From NCBI GenBank assembly GCA_008692225.1, contig VICG01000017.1, forward strand, positions 291,622 through 355,621: 64,000 nt of DNA, in the 5' to 3' direction. The notes beneath the pieces are model-generated. The model was not told the origin of the DNA. It did not search any database and was given only the letters and a program-made list of their open reading frames with translations. The position numbers were made by a program, and so were the translations under genes. Of the stretch, positions 24,682 through 38,356 are shown piece after piece. Origin of the DNA: Monilinia fructicola (Eukaryota > Ascomycota > Leotiomycetes > Helotiales > Sclerotiniaceae). Every line of letters starts with the position of its first letter. The first letter of the stretch is position 1.

Positions 24682-25012
24682 GAACTTTTTTTAAAAAGTA
24701 CGTAAAATCTATTTTTAAAACCTTAAATATGTTTTTTTTGAGATAGTTCAATACATTTCAAAATATCTTAATATCGTTCGAAAACGATTAATGAGTTGTT
24801 ACAATAATTCCGATTTAATACTATTTTTTAAATATAATTAAAAATAATATTAATATCGATTTGAATAGGTTTTAACTATATTATAAGTGATTTTTAACGT
24901 ATTTTGATTTATTTTGAGTTATTTTAAATTATTTTAAATCTTTCCTAACTTAAATTAAGAATATCTTAATATAATCTTAAACATTATTAAAAGAGATATA
25001 AAGTATATCTTA
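24682..25012. other. AT-rich spacer, nothing recognised
   Basis: AT-rich but slightly less biased than the surroundings (for example TCGTTCGAAAACGATTAATG near 24775). No frame or repeat partner found. Confidence 0.5.
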
Positions 25013-25782
25013 AGTCGCCTACCCTACTTCTCGCCACACCCCCCATTTGGCCAGCATTTCCACACCAAAAAACAGCTATTTTAACGTATTTATAACTTTA
25101 CGAAAAATGAATATATATTTTTTTAAATTATAATTAAAGCTTCTATATATAATTATTAATAGATTTTAAAAATTTTAAATTTTTGCGATTTTTTTATAAA
25201 GAATAATAACAAGATTATAGAAAATTAGAAATTTTCGATTTTGGATTTGTATAGAAATCATATACAAAAATTGAAACTTTAAAACAAATATTTATAATTT
25301 CAAAACAAAAAAAATAATTAAAAATAATTTATAAATTTTTATAAAATCTATTAATTCAATATATAATAAATAAGCTATTTAAAATATATATAATAATTTG
25401 AAACTTATTAAGTAAATTGAAATTAGAAAACTTGTACTTAAAATTTTATTGTTAAAATCTAAGAATCTATATTAAACATTTATCATAAATAATAATATAT
25501 TATTAAAATAACATATTCGATTCAAATTGGTTTCAAGATTCTTTAATTTTTTTTTTAGATTATTTTTAGCTATTTTTGTTAAATAAATATAGTTTCTTTT
25601 TAAAGATTTTAATTTTGTATAGGATTTACATAGAATCTATTAATAATTATATATAGAAGCTCTAATTAAAATTTAAAAATATATATTCATTTTTCGTAAA
25701 GTTATAAATACGTTAAAATAGCCGTTTTTGGTGTGAAATGCTGGCCAAATGGGGGGGGTGGCGAGAAGTAGGGTAGGCGACT
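25013..25782. mobile_element. E1b: 770-bp long-TIR MITE, least mutated family member
   Basis: Starts AGTCGCCTACCCTACTTCTC and ends with its complement (GAGAAGTAGGGTAGGCGACT), flanked by TA (25011-25012 and 25783-25784). The ends then share TTTGGCCAGCATTTC, CAGCTATTTTAACG and TTATAACTTTACGAAAAATG; total TIR about 170 bp. TCGCC-ACCC motifs recur 16 bp apart in each end. No transposase. The GC-rich termini (CACCCCCC / GGGGGGGGTG) are intact, so this is the best reference for E1. Confidence 0.92.
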
Positions 25783-25932
25783 TATATAAGTATCTATATT
25801 CATAAATAATTCATTCCTATAAATCTAAAATAAAAACTAATACTTTTTAAAAATATTTTGAATTGTATTTATAAATAAAGTATTGCCTCTTTTATTTATA
25901 AAAGAAAAATATAATATAAATAAGCATTATTT

Positions 25933-25935
<3 letters not shown>

Positions 25936-25967
<32 letters not shown>
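25936..25967. repeat. AT dinucleotide microsatellite
   Basis: Sixteen consecutive AT units. Confidence 0.95.
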
Positions 25968-25969
<2 letters not shown>

Positions 25970-25972
<3 letters not shown>

Positions 25973-28378
25973 ATATCTTTAATTATAAGAATCTTTAATA
26001 ATAAAAACTAAATTTATTTGTATATTATTTCAAACTATTCTGAAAATAATATAAACTATTCATTAATAAAAATATATTTAAATAATAAACGCACATTCTA
26101 ATAAATACCTATATAGCTTAATATATTATTCAACTCTAATAAATATGAATAAATTATAATTATTTTAAAAAAGCTAAAAATTTATCATATTCGTATTATA
26201 TATATCAAATTTTTAGTATTATAATAAATAATTAATATAATATCATTTTAATATATATATCTACTTTATAGCAAATTTATATAACATTCTATATTAACAG
26301 TATCCTCGTATGATTTGTCTTAAAATAATTACTTTTATAATCTTAATTACCTTATAACTTAATGATATTATCTTTATAATAATAGTTTTATTAAACAAAA
26401 AAAACACTTTCATATAATCTTTTCTAATTTTTGATTTTATAAGTTTATTAAAGCTTAAATCGTTATTTATCTTTATATAATACACTATAAACTATATTAA
26501 AAAAGATTTAAAATAGTTTATAAATCTATTTTAATATTTCAATTTAAATAATAGCTTATTTATTAAAAATTTTACTATAAATATTATTTATAACTATTTT
26601 ATAATAATTCAATTTGATCAAAAGTAATTTTACAATATAATTATTGATTTTATACTTTTAATTAATGATTTTATCACTATTCTCAACAATATTTTAAATA
26701 AATATAAAATTATATTCAAAATCTTATAAAAAATCAATTATTTCTTTACTTTAATATATATATAAATTAATATAATAATCTTTACATTTATTCGCACTTA
26801 TAATCAATACTTTAAAAATACTTTTTTCAACTTTCTTTATTCTATATTTTTTATAAATCTAATAAGATTTTTTTAAGGTTTGATTGTAATATATAAGATT
26901 TTAAAAGTAAAAATATATATATTAATCCTAAATTTAATAATAATCTCTTTAACTTTAATTTTTATAGTTTTGATATTATAATTATATTTATAAAATTTGT
27001 TAAATTCATAATTTCTATTTTAATTTTAATTATAAATATTTATATATTAATTGAATATAAATCTTAAATCTTTCTTAATTATTTAAAAGATTGGATAATT
27101 TAATAAAGCTTTATTAAATTAATTGAAATTTTGATTTTAATTTTATGTTTGTATATTATATTTATTATTATAAATTAAACCCTTATATTTAATAATCTTT
27201 CAATCTACAATCTTATATTTATTTAGAAAAATATTAAGAATATTTATATTAAAAGAATATTGAAGGATATTCTATTTAATAATTTAATTATTTAATATAA
27301 TCATATAATTAAAAAATATTCTAATCTTGTATTATAATCGAATAAAAAATTATATAAATAAATCTTAATCTTATTTGTAAAAGAATCATAGCTGAAATAC
27401 ATTTTAAATTAATGAATATTGAATTTTTCATATATAAGATTAATTTCAAATTATACAAATAATATAAATTATTTTATTAAGAAAGCTAATTAAAAGCTTT
27501 AAATTATTGGATATTAATAATTAATTGAAAATAATCATTAAAAAGATTATTATTAATTATATAAACCCTAATCTTTAGGATTATTATAATCTAATTCAAT
27601 ATATTAAATACACTTGATAAATATATTATAATATATATATATTAATCAATATAAAGAATGTTTTAATATTAATTATATTAAGTTATTATTAATATACTAA
27701 TTATTATAGATTTTTTATTATAGATTATTAAAACTATTTTATCACCCTTAAATAAATGATTATTATTTTAATTATATAAAATAAGGTTACAATTAAACTT
27801 AAGTATAAATTTAGATCTATTATAATAATATATAAGAATATTAGTTTAACCTCTAAAACTTTTATATTGAAACTTTTTAAAACTATAAATATTACATATT
27901 AAAAGATTTCTTTGATTATTCTATTTAATTATTCTATTTAATAAGTATAAAGTTTATATTATTTTTAAGATCTTTCAGCTTAAATTTATAATTTTTTGTT
28001 CGAAAAAAGATTAATAAATGAATTATTCTTATTCTTCCTTTATATTAAAATAATATAAATGGGATTATTATTTTTTTTGCCTTTAACAAAAACTTAGCCT
28101 TAAAATTTATAAATTAATTAGATTAATATTAATAAAGAAAATTCTACTCATATAAAACTTTTGTAAAATTCTATTAATTAAAGATTAATATTCTATATAT
28201 ATCTAAAAACTTTAATTTTATATTAATATTTATATTCAAAATTAATAAGAATATAATTATTATACTCTAATTAACTTATAAAAACTTTTAACCTTTCAAA
28301 ATATCAAAGATTTTTAATTTAAAGTTATGATTTTTATTTAAAAGAATATTAGATTTTCTATCTAATAAAGATAATTAA
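25970..28378. other. 2.4-kb AT-rich decayed region
   Basis: No gene recognised. Minus-strand 26294-26485 is a 63-codon open frame rich in Ile and Lys, with readable stretches such as KSKIRKDYMKVFFLF. It continues upstream in other frames with stops (to about 26800), so it looks like a RIP-damaged coding region of an unidentified transposon. I found no diagnostic motif. Confidence 0.45.
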
Positions 28379-28380
28379 TA

Positions 28381-29833
28381 TAACCGAGCTCCCTGTATCA
28401 TGCACGTCCCTGTATCTTACACGTTTTCAAAAAATCGAAAATTAATAAATAAAATTAATTAATAAAAAACCTATCAATATTATAATATGAAATTTAAATA
28501 TTTTATATTTTTAGTAATTCCAAATAATACTATATAAATAAAACTTGTAAAATTGAATATATTAAAATATTAATTTTAATTTTAAAAATATATATTTGAT
28601 TATTATAAAATATAAAATAACTTTTTATATATTATAAAAAAAAGTATTTTTTATTGAAATAATATTTTTTAATAATATAAAACTCTAAATAATCAAAAAA
28701 AACTAAACTTTTTTATAAAGATTTAAAGATTATATTAAATATAATTTATCGACAATTAATAATTAAAAAAATATTTATTAAAAATAGATTTATTATAATA
28801 AATCAAAAATAATTTAATAGCAGAATGAAATATTATATAAACATCAATTAAAAATTTTATATTTAGGAAAAAAAATTAAGAGTTTAATAATAAAAAAAAT
28901 AAAAAATATATTATAAAAAATTTAAGAAAAGCTTATTATTCTTATATTATATACTATATAATACTTTTTTTAGAAAAAAAGATTTTGTTTATTATATATA
29001 TGAATAAACCAGGATTATCGTTTAAAAAGATTGAAAATATATTATAAAACTCGATTTAATATCAAATTTAAAAAATTTATTTTTTAAAATTGATATTTTT
29101 TTCGTATATTAATTGCTATAGAAAATCAACAATTTGAACTTTAAAAATCTTATTTAAAAACAACTATATAATTTTTTATTTCAAAAAATCTTATATATAA
29201 TAAATTCATATAATTTGAATCAAAATATATTATTTTTATATAATATAATATATAATCATACTCTTTAAATTTAATTTAATTTATCTTCTTCTAATTTATT
29301 TAAAATTTTAAAGAATTATTTAAATTTAATTTAAAGTGAATTCTTTCAATCAAAAACTATTTTTATATTATGTTTTTATATATTTATTTTATTAAAATTT
29401 ATATTTATTAATATTATTATAATATAATAACTTTTTTATTTATTTTAATTTTATTTTAAATCTTTTTTTATTTTTTATCTTTAAAATTCGATATAAATAT
29501 CGAATTATAATATTTTAAAAAAATTTAAAATACAAATACTAAACTATGAATAATAAAAACACCAAAAAATAATATATAATCTTTTGAAATATTATATTCT
29601 TCATCTTATTAATAAAATATTAAATTAATCTTTTTATCATTCTATTAATATTAATTCTAATAATATATATTATTTTTTATTAAAAATTTTTTTATTATAA
29701 TTCATTTATTTTAATTTATTATTATATAAAATTTCACATTGTTTTAATGATTAATTAATTTATAATTATTTATTTTCGATAATGTTAAAACGTGCAAGAT
29801 ACAGGGGCGTGCATGATACAGGGAGCTCGGTTA
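28381..29833. mobile_element. E5: 1.45-kb TIR element with doubled 17-bp motif in each end
   Basis: The ends TAACCGAGCTCCCTGTATCA and the matching complement at 29814-29833 form an inverted repeat of about 45 bp, flanked by TA. Each end contains CCCTGTATCATGCACG and, 17 bp further in, CCCTGTATCTTGCACG (or TTACACG). The termini keep normal base composition, while the interior is RIP-level AT-rich with no transposase frame that I can identify. The length would suit a RIP-erased Tc1/mariner-type element or a large non-autonomous derivative. Confidence 0.85.
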
Positions 29834-29835
29834 TA

Positions 29836-32209
29836 AAAAAGATTTATTCCAAATCAATATTAATATTATAAATTTTTTCTATATTTATATAATTAATAAA
29901 TTAAATAAAAATGAAAAAAATTTTGTTTTATAATAAACTTTAAAATATAAGATATTTCACTAAATATATATTATAATTTGATATATAATTAAAGTCTTAT
30001 TATCCTTTAAAATTAAACAGTTCTATAATATAGTTTATAAAATAAAAATAAATTATTAAAAGAATATAAATCATAAAGTTAAGAATAATAAAAATATATA
30101 TTCAATTATCAATTAATATATATTTAATAATAATCTTAAAGCTATTTTTAATAATTAATAAAATTATAATTAAATATATAACAATAAATATTAAAATATT
30201 TTAATTTAAGATTTTGATAAATTTATAAATTATAATATTATAATATTGATTATAATTTATTGAAAAATCAATAAGGCTCTCATATATTTTTATAATTTAT
30301 AATAATATTTTTATGAAAATAAAAAAGAATTTTATAAAAAGTAATCTATTTATTGATTATTAATTAATTGATTAAATTATGATTTTATTTTTAAAGATCT
30401 ACTAAAATTGAATTAAATATATTCTTTATATTCTTCATAATAAATATTTTAATCCTAATTTCTTTTTTATAAACCTATAAACTAACTATAATATTTTTTC
30501 AAAAAATAAACAGAATTAACGAAATCTTTATTTACTTTGAATAGTTTATTATATTTAATTAATATATTTTCAAAGAATTACAATATATTATCATTAAATA
30601 ATTAATTTAGATTTCTTTTATATTAAAAATATTTAGTCTTTGTAATATTAAAGCCTTATTTAAAAGATTTACTTAAAACTTAATTTTCAACTTTATGTAT
30701 AATATAAAAAATAATATTAATATATAAATTAAAGATTATTAATAATATATTGAATATTCAAAAAGTATTTATTATATTATTTAAAAGATTTTTATTAATT
30801 TAGATAATAGTTTAAAATTAAGTATTTTTATTTTCAAACATTAAATAATTTATTTTGAATAAATAAATATATAAAAATATACTACAAGAACTCTATTATA
30901 TCAAATTAATAAATAATTTTTAATACTCCTTAAAGTTTACTTTTATTCCTTATAACTTATATAGTATATTTTATTAAACCATTATTTGAAAATACTTTAC
31001 AAAAATTGAAATATATCAATAATATATATTTATTTGTAATTTTAATATTATAAATTATTTTTATTTATATACTCTCCTAAAAAATCAAGAATATTATATA
31101 TTAGAGTATTTAGAATAAAATTATTTATATTTTAAAAAAGCTAAAAAGTAATCTATTTAATAAAGAAAACAGAATATACAATTATTATTTTTTAAAATAA
31201 ATAATAAATTTATGTAAGAATTTATCATTTTAATATTAAAAAAAAATAATCTATTTTATATTAGTTTAAATATTTAATTAAAAAAAAAGTTTTAAAGATA
31301 TATTAAAAAAATAAACTATATAAATCTACTTTGTTTTATATTATATTAAAAATTTAATTAAGATAATAAAGAATTTTATTATTTTAATATTTCCAAAAGC
31401 TGTTATTAATTGTATAATATCTTTATCAATTTATAATATAGATATCTAATATATAAAATATATAAAAACCCTCTAAATACTTTAAATTTTATCAAAATAT
31501 AATTATTAATATATAAATTAAATAGTATAGAAATATAATAAACAAAGTCTTTGTTTTATTATTTTATAAAGTTTTATTAGTTTAAAGAATTATTTCTAAT
31601 ATTATTTTATTCTAAAATATTCAATTACTTTTTATGAAAAATTATACTAAAAAATATTAAACTTTACTTTATATTAAAGATTTAGTTGATTAATATTCTT
31701 TATTTCTTAATTTAATAACTTTTAATCCTAAAACTTAGTAAAGATTATAAAAAATACATTTATAACAAATATTAAAAATTAAGATTTAAAATTTGAGATT
31801 TAAGATTTAATATATGTGTTCCTAATGATTATTAAATTAATACTTTAATCATTATATTCTATATAAAATTATTATATAAATCTAATAAAAAAAATTAATA
31901 CAGAAACTATTATTATTATAATCTTCAAAATCTAATAAATATACGTTTTTAAATAAATATTATTGTCTTTTTATATAATTTGGAATAATATATTAATAAT
32001 TATAAATATATTAGATAATGTCATATAATATATTAAAATAATGTATAAATCAATGTTATTAATAAATTAATTAACTTTATTTTATATATTTTTAATATAG
32101 AAATTATAAGAACTTAAAAAAATCTATATTATATAATGAAAATATTTTTATAATATTAATTTGAAATAACTTTGATTTTATATAAATAATATTTTGATTA
32201 TATAGTACT
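29836..32209. repeat. AT-rich region with repeat family W copy 2
   Basis: About 30660-31080 is homologous to 12610-13080. The rest shows no frame, TIR or tandem structure that I can support. Confidence 0.5.
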
Positions 32210-32211
32210 TA

Positions 32212-33055
32212 AGTTGCTTACCCTACTTCTCGTCATTCCCCCTTATTTGGCCAACATTTCACACCAAAAACAGCTATTTTAACGTATTTATAACTTTACG
32301 AAAAATGTATAAATACATTTTAAATTTTCATTAAAGCTTTTATATATAATTATTAATAGATTTTGAAAATCTTAAATTTTTACAATTTTTTATAAAGAAT
32401 AATAACAAATTATAAAAAATTAGAATTTTTCGGTTTTGGATTTGTATGAAAATCATGTACAAAATTGAAACTTTGAAACAAATATTTATAATTTCAAAAC
32501 AAAAATAATTAAAAATAATTTATAAATTTTTATAAAATCTATTAATCAATATATAATAAACAAGCTATTTAAAATATATATAATGATTTAAAATTATTGA
32601 GTAATTTAAAATTGAAAATTTTTTATCTAAAATTTTATTGTTAAAATTTAAGAATCTATATTAAATATTTATTATAAATAATAATATATTATTAAAATAA
32701 TACATTTAATTTAAATTAGCTTTAAGATTCTTAAAGATCCTTTAAATTATTTTTAGCTATTTTTGATAAATAAATATAACTTTTTTTGAAAAATTTTAAT
32801 TTTATATAGGATTTATATACAAATCAAAAAATTGAAATTTCAATTTTTTAAAATCTTTTATAACTTTTTATAAAAAAAATCGCAAAAATTTAAGATTTTT
32901 AAAATCTATTAATAATTATATATAGAAGCTTTAAATAAAATTTAAAATATATATATATTCATTTTTCATAGAGTTATAAATACGTTAAAAATAGCTGTTT
33001 TTGGTGTAAAATGCTGGTCAAACAAAGGAGGTGACGAAAAGTAGGGTAAGCTATT
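32212..33055. mobile_element. E1c: 844-bp long-TIR MITE
   Basis: Starts AGTTGCTTACCCTACTTCTC and ends GTAGGGTAAGCTATT, flanked by TA (32210-32211 and 33056-33057). Same subfamily as E1b (CAGCTATTTTAACGTATTTA in both arms), with moderate C->T and G->A change. Non-coding. Confidence 0.9.
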
Positions 33056-33057
33056 TA

Positions 33058-35941
33058 TAGATATATATATTAAATTCTTTATGATAAATCTTTTTAGAAT
33101 ATTAGAATATAATATAGATTTATAATATTAATATTAAATAATTATTAGGGTATATAAGAATTAAAAAGAATAAAATAATTGATTATTTTATAAATAAAAG
33201 TATATTAAAATCTAATTGGGATTTATATTTATTTTTAATATTTATAATTGATAAAATTAATTTATTCCTAAGAAATCTTTATTTAATTATATAATAAGTT
33301 TAATAATTTAAATACAAAACAAAATAATCTTTAAATAATTATAAATAAAAGTTTTTATATAAAATGAAACTTTTTTTAAAATTTGATCTTTCTTAAAACC
33401 GATTATATAAATCATTGATTATCCGCTTAATATATAACAACTTTGCTTAATATTATCTTAGATTTAAGAATCAAAATGCAAATCTTCAATATTTTTATAG
33501 TATATATAAAACTTTAATCTATTTGATTTATTATTTAAAGATGTTTAAATATTTTGATAAATAATTACTTCAATCCTTTATTTTATTAAATATAGTTTAA
33601 AAAAAGTTGAAAGAATTTATATTATTCTTTTTTAAATTAAAAAAAATTATTAGTTTTTTAGATTTTATAGAATGTTACATTAATATATGTTTAGAATAGA
33701 TTTTATTTCATTTTTAGTAGGTTTAAATTTTAATGTTTTTAGAACTCTATTGTTTTATTATCTTATAGTTTTATTATAATATATATAGTTCTATTCTTAA
33801 TAATCTTAATACTAATATTAATGATTTTAATTTTGATTTTAATGATTTTGTTTTTAATATTCATTATTTTTTATATATATTAAATTTTATAAAATGTTTA
33901 TAGATTTAATCTTAATAATTCCTTTATAAACTATAATAATCTTTTGATTAATTTTAGTAATCTTTAAATTTAACGTTTTATTTTTATATATTTCTTTTTA
34001 CTTTTCACTTTTTACTTTTAATTCTTTATTTCGTTTTTATATTTATTATTATACTTTTACCTATAAGATCTTCAAGTTTAATACCTTGGTTTATTAATAT
34101 TCTTAAATACTTTTAAACAAATTGCCTTGATTTTAAATAAAATAAAAGAAAATAATAAATCAAATTATATACTTTTATAAACTGTATTTTTTATAATTAT
34201 CTTTAATTTAATTCTTTAACTTAATATATCCTTATATTTTGAAAAAGGTTTTATAATGATTTTTAGCTTATTTAATAAATAAAAATAAATACTATTACTA
34301 TTACTTTATAGCTTTTTAGATAATATTTAAAATAATATTAAAATATTAAAAATATTATAAAATGATTTAAAATACTTATAGGTTAAATTGGCTTAAAAAC
34401 TGTTTCAAACCAATCTAAAATCTACTTTAATTATTATTAGTAGTAATAACAGTAACAATATTTATTTTTATTTATAAAGTAATTTAAGCACTTTTTTAAA
34501 ATTTTTCTAAAGGTATACAGATATATTAAGCTAAGGAATGAAATGAAAAAGTAATTATAAAAAATATATTTTATTAAGAAATATATAATTTAATTTATTA
34601 TTTATTTTCTATTTATTTTGAAATAAGGATAATATATTTAAAGGTATTAAAAGATAATAATAAATTAAAGTATAAAGATTAAAGTTTATAAGTAAAAGTC
34701 TTATAATACATATAAATATATAAAAATAATAAAAAAGAAAAAGAAAAGAAAAGCATATATAAAATAAAAGTTTAAAATCTAAAAATTATTAAAATTTATA
34801 TACAAGTTATTATAGTTTATAAAAGTATTATCAAAATTAAATCTCTATATATAAAATAAATTTTAATATTTATAAAAGAATTATTTAGATTAAAACCAAA
34901 ATCATTAATATTAAAACCAAGATTACTAAAGCTAAAACTATATATATTAAAATAAAGTTTTATATTGAAATAAAGTTTTAATATATAAAAAAAAATATAA
35001 AGCTATATATTTTTAAATTGTATCGAAGTTAAGAATTTATTAAAAGCAAAGTAAAGCTTAATAAGAATAGAAACTAGTATGAAATCTAATAAAATTTGGG
35101 AAATTAATAAATTATATTAATTTAAAGAAAATAGTATAAAATATTCAATTCTTTTTTGAAATACATTTAATAAAATAAAAAATCAAAAGAATTCTTTATT
35201 AATGTATTTAAATATTTTTAAATAATAAATTAAAGAAAATAAAATCTTATACATATTATAAAAACATTTAAAATTTGTATTTTCGTATTTGAATCTAGAA
35301 TAATATTAAGCGAAATCTTTATATATAGAATGAATAATTAATAATCCATATAATTAAATTTAGTAACAATTAAATTATAAAAAAAATCCTATTTTATATA
35401 AAAGCTTTGATTTACAACAATTTAAAAAGAATTTCGTTTTATATTCAAGTTATTAAATTTATTATATAATTTCTTAAAAATGTTTTAAAAATAAATTATT
35501 TTAATTGATTATAAAAATAAGAAATAAGCTTAAATTCTAAATAAATTTTAATGACCTATCCATAATAAAACCTAATTGATCAATTACTCAACTTTCTATT
35601 CTTAATCTACTATTTAGATTTGTGTTTAAAAATATTAGATTACTTGATTCGCAACCCCTTCTTTCACAGTTTAATAATTCATTATTTTCTTAATATATTA
35701 CCAAAATACTATCTTTTTATTAAATCAAATTTTGAATAAATATCAAATAGATTATTTATTCTCTTTTGATATTATTATAATAAAATCTATGATAAATCTA
35801 TTACTTTCTTTATATGATAATAATTAAAAAAATTTTGTTTTAGTAAAATATATTATTTCTAATTTTCCTAAAGTAAAAAGAATTTTATTTGAAATATCCC
35901 AATATATAATATTATGAATTTCTTAGAAAAAAATGTAAATA
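33058..35941. other. 2.9-kb AT-rich decayed region
   Basis: No gene or complete element recognised. Both strands lack long open frames. Plus-strand 34650-35060 is purine-rich and the preceding kilobase pyrimidine-rich, which may reflect an eroded element boundary near 34500. Confidence 0.45.
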
Positions 35942-36760
35942 CTAAGAACCTACGCTCCTTGGACCCTTTGCTTTTAAAGAAAGTATAATATATATAAAAT
36001 ATGCTTAATTCAAAGTATAGCTTAAAATCAATTTGCCTTTTTATAATATAAGTTTAAGTTTTTAAGATATTTAATATTTTTAATAAATTTATTATAATAA
36101 TAAAGTGATTATTAGATTGGCTATTAAATCTATTATCAAAATTATTATTAAATTCATTATTACATTTATAATAAATTCATTATAATATAATTATTATTAG
36201 ATTTAATATTGAATTTATAATTAAAATCATTATTTATTATTAATTATTAATTATTTTATTTATTATTATTTTATTATTTATTATTTATTATTTATTATTT
36301 TTATTTATTATTTATTATTTATTATTTATTATTTATTATTTATTATTTATTATTTATTATTTATTATTTATTATTTATTATTTATTATTTTTATTATTTT
36401 ATTATTATTATTATTATTTATTATTTATTATTTATTATTTATTATTATTATTTATTATTTATTATTTATTATTTATTATTTATTATTTATTATTTATTAT
36501 TTATTATTTATTATTTATTATTTATTATTTATTATTATTATTTATTATTTATTATTTATTATTTATTATTTTATTATTTATTATTTATTATTCATTATTA
36601 TTATTCATTATTTATTATTTCAAAATAATATAGGCCTATATATAATAGCTGAAATGGAATGGGTTGAAATAGTTGATCACCTTTTAAATGACTGAAATGG
36701 AATGGCCGGAATAATTAAGCTCCGAAGGTAGAACTAAAAGTCGGTATCAAAAAATTAAGA
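35942..36760 (+). repeat. repeat family S, copy 2, with long heptamer minisatellite
   Basis: Matches 60105-60640: CTCCTTGGACCC against TTCCTTGGACCCC at the start, then TTTTAAGATATTTAATATTTTT, then AAAGTGATTATTAGATTGG with CTATTATCAAAATTATTATT. A heptamer array (TATTTAT, with ATT interruptions) covers about 36237-36620. It is followed by GGAAT/GAAAT units (TGAAATGGAATGG) and an AATAATTAAGCTCCGAAGG block shared with the other S and T copies. No coding potential. Confidence 0.8.
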
Positions 36761-36944
36761 TTTCTTGCTTACTAATGCTCGACCAATTAGAATTTTCGCG
36801 GAATACTTATGACCAATCATACGAGCCGCTAAGGATTTAAGGTTTGTGTTTTTTCATTTTGAACCTCCTATAGTACAGGTATAAGATTCACATGACTCTA
36901 TAATCATATGACTCTACATTTCTCTAAGGTTGATTCTTCGATAT
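36761..36944. other. island of ordinary base composition, function unknown
   Basis: About 185 bp with far more G and C than the surroundings (for example AATCATACGAGCCGCTAAGG and a doubled CATATGACTCTA / CACATGACTCTA). No sizeable ORF and no second copy in the window, which would explain why RIP left it alone. It lies between family S copy 2 and the truncated E2e, so it could be a unique remnant of the pre-transposon chromosome or an unmatched transposon edge. Confidence 0.5.
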
Positions 36945-37451
36945 CTGTAATAAAATAAAAGCTAAATATTAAATAACTTATTTTAGAATTTTAATATATT
37001 TATCAATATTAAAAATATATATTCATAAAATTAAAAATATAGGAAAATTTATAAGTTTTAAAAGGGCAAATTCACTTATTTGGATTATATTAATATATTT
37101 TTTTATTCAAAATTTGAATTTTTTGCTTTTTATATTAATATTAATATATATATCAATATAATAAATAATATTAAAACTTAAAAATATTTAATAAAACTTT
37201 ATAGCTTATATTGTTTTAATATAATTCTGTTTCTTAAAATTTGTATATTGATAAATTCGCAATATCTCCAAAATCACCAATTTTGTAATATTATTATTCT
37301 TTTAAAAAAAAATTACTATATAAAAACTTTATAGAAAGATATCAAAATACTAAATCTATTATATATAGAAATTTTAAAAAATTATTTTAAAGTTCCGTTG
37401 AATAATTATAAGTTTTATATTCGTCTATGCCTCTTTTAAAACGTATTCAAC
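36945..37451 (-). mobile_element. E2e: truncated MITE E2
   Basis: Aligns with the right part of E2b (AAAAGCTAAATATTAAATAA onwards) and ends TCTATGCCTCTTTTAAAACG then TATTCAAC, followed by TA. About 290 bp of the other end is missing. Confidence 0.82.
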
Positions 37452-37526
37452 TATTATTCCTTATTATAAAATTCTATTTTATTAAAGGATTTATTATTTA
37501 GTTTTAATATTAAATTACCTTTATTA

Positions 37527-38354
37527 AATCGCATAACCCTTTCCCGCCACCCCCCCCTTTAGGCAATATTTCAAACTAAAAACAGTTATTTTAATATAGT
37601 AATAATTTAATAAATAATTATTATAACAAATTAAAAATTTAATAAATTATTCAATATATAATAATTAATAGATTTTAAAGATCTTAAATCTTTGCGATTT
37701 CTTTATAAATGATAATATAGAATTATAGAAAATTAAAATTTTCGGTTTTGTATTTGAATGGAAATCATATACAAAATTAAAACTTTAAAAACAACTTATA
37801 ATTTTCGAATAAAAATAATAACAAATAATTTATAATTGTTTAGAATATGATTATTAATATATAATAAATCAGATTTTTAAATTATGTATAATGATTTATA
37901 ATCATTTAATAAATTCAGATTATAAATTTTTTATTTAGAACTTTATTAATCAAATGTATGAATCTATATTCAACATTTATTATAAATAAAAATATATCAT
38001 CAAAATAGAAGATTTAATTAAAATTATTTTTAAGATTCTTTTTAAACTTATAGATTATTTTTAGCTATTTTTTGAAATAAATATTTCTTTAAGAGATTTC
38101 CATTTTCTATAGAACTTATATATAAATCAAAAATTAGAATCTTGATTTTTTATAATCTTCTTTTACTTTTTATAAAAAAATCGCAAAAATTAAAGATTTT
38201 CAAAAAGTTACTAATTATTATATATTAAATAATTTATCATACTTTCAATTTATTATAATGATTATTCATTAAATTATTATTATATTAAAATAACTATTTT
38301 TAATGTGAAATATTAACCAAATAGAAGAGATAGTAAAAAAAGGGGTACGCGACT
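37527..38354. mobile_element. E1d: 828-bp long-TIR MITE
   Basis: Starts AATCGCATAACCCTTTCCCG and ends GGGGTACGCGACT, flanked by TA on both sides. The left arm retains CCGCCACCCCCCCCTTTAGG, while the right arm is strongly RIP-altered. Inner TIR as in E1a. Non-coding. Confidence 0.88.
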
Positions 38355-38356
38355 TA

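Noticed and set aside
26294..26485. 63-codon minus-strand frame as a gene
   Set aside because: No neighbouring open sequence in frame, no motif, and stops in the upstream continuation. Better explained as transposon debris.
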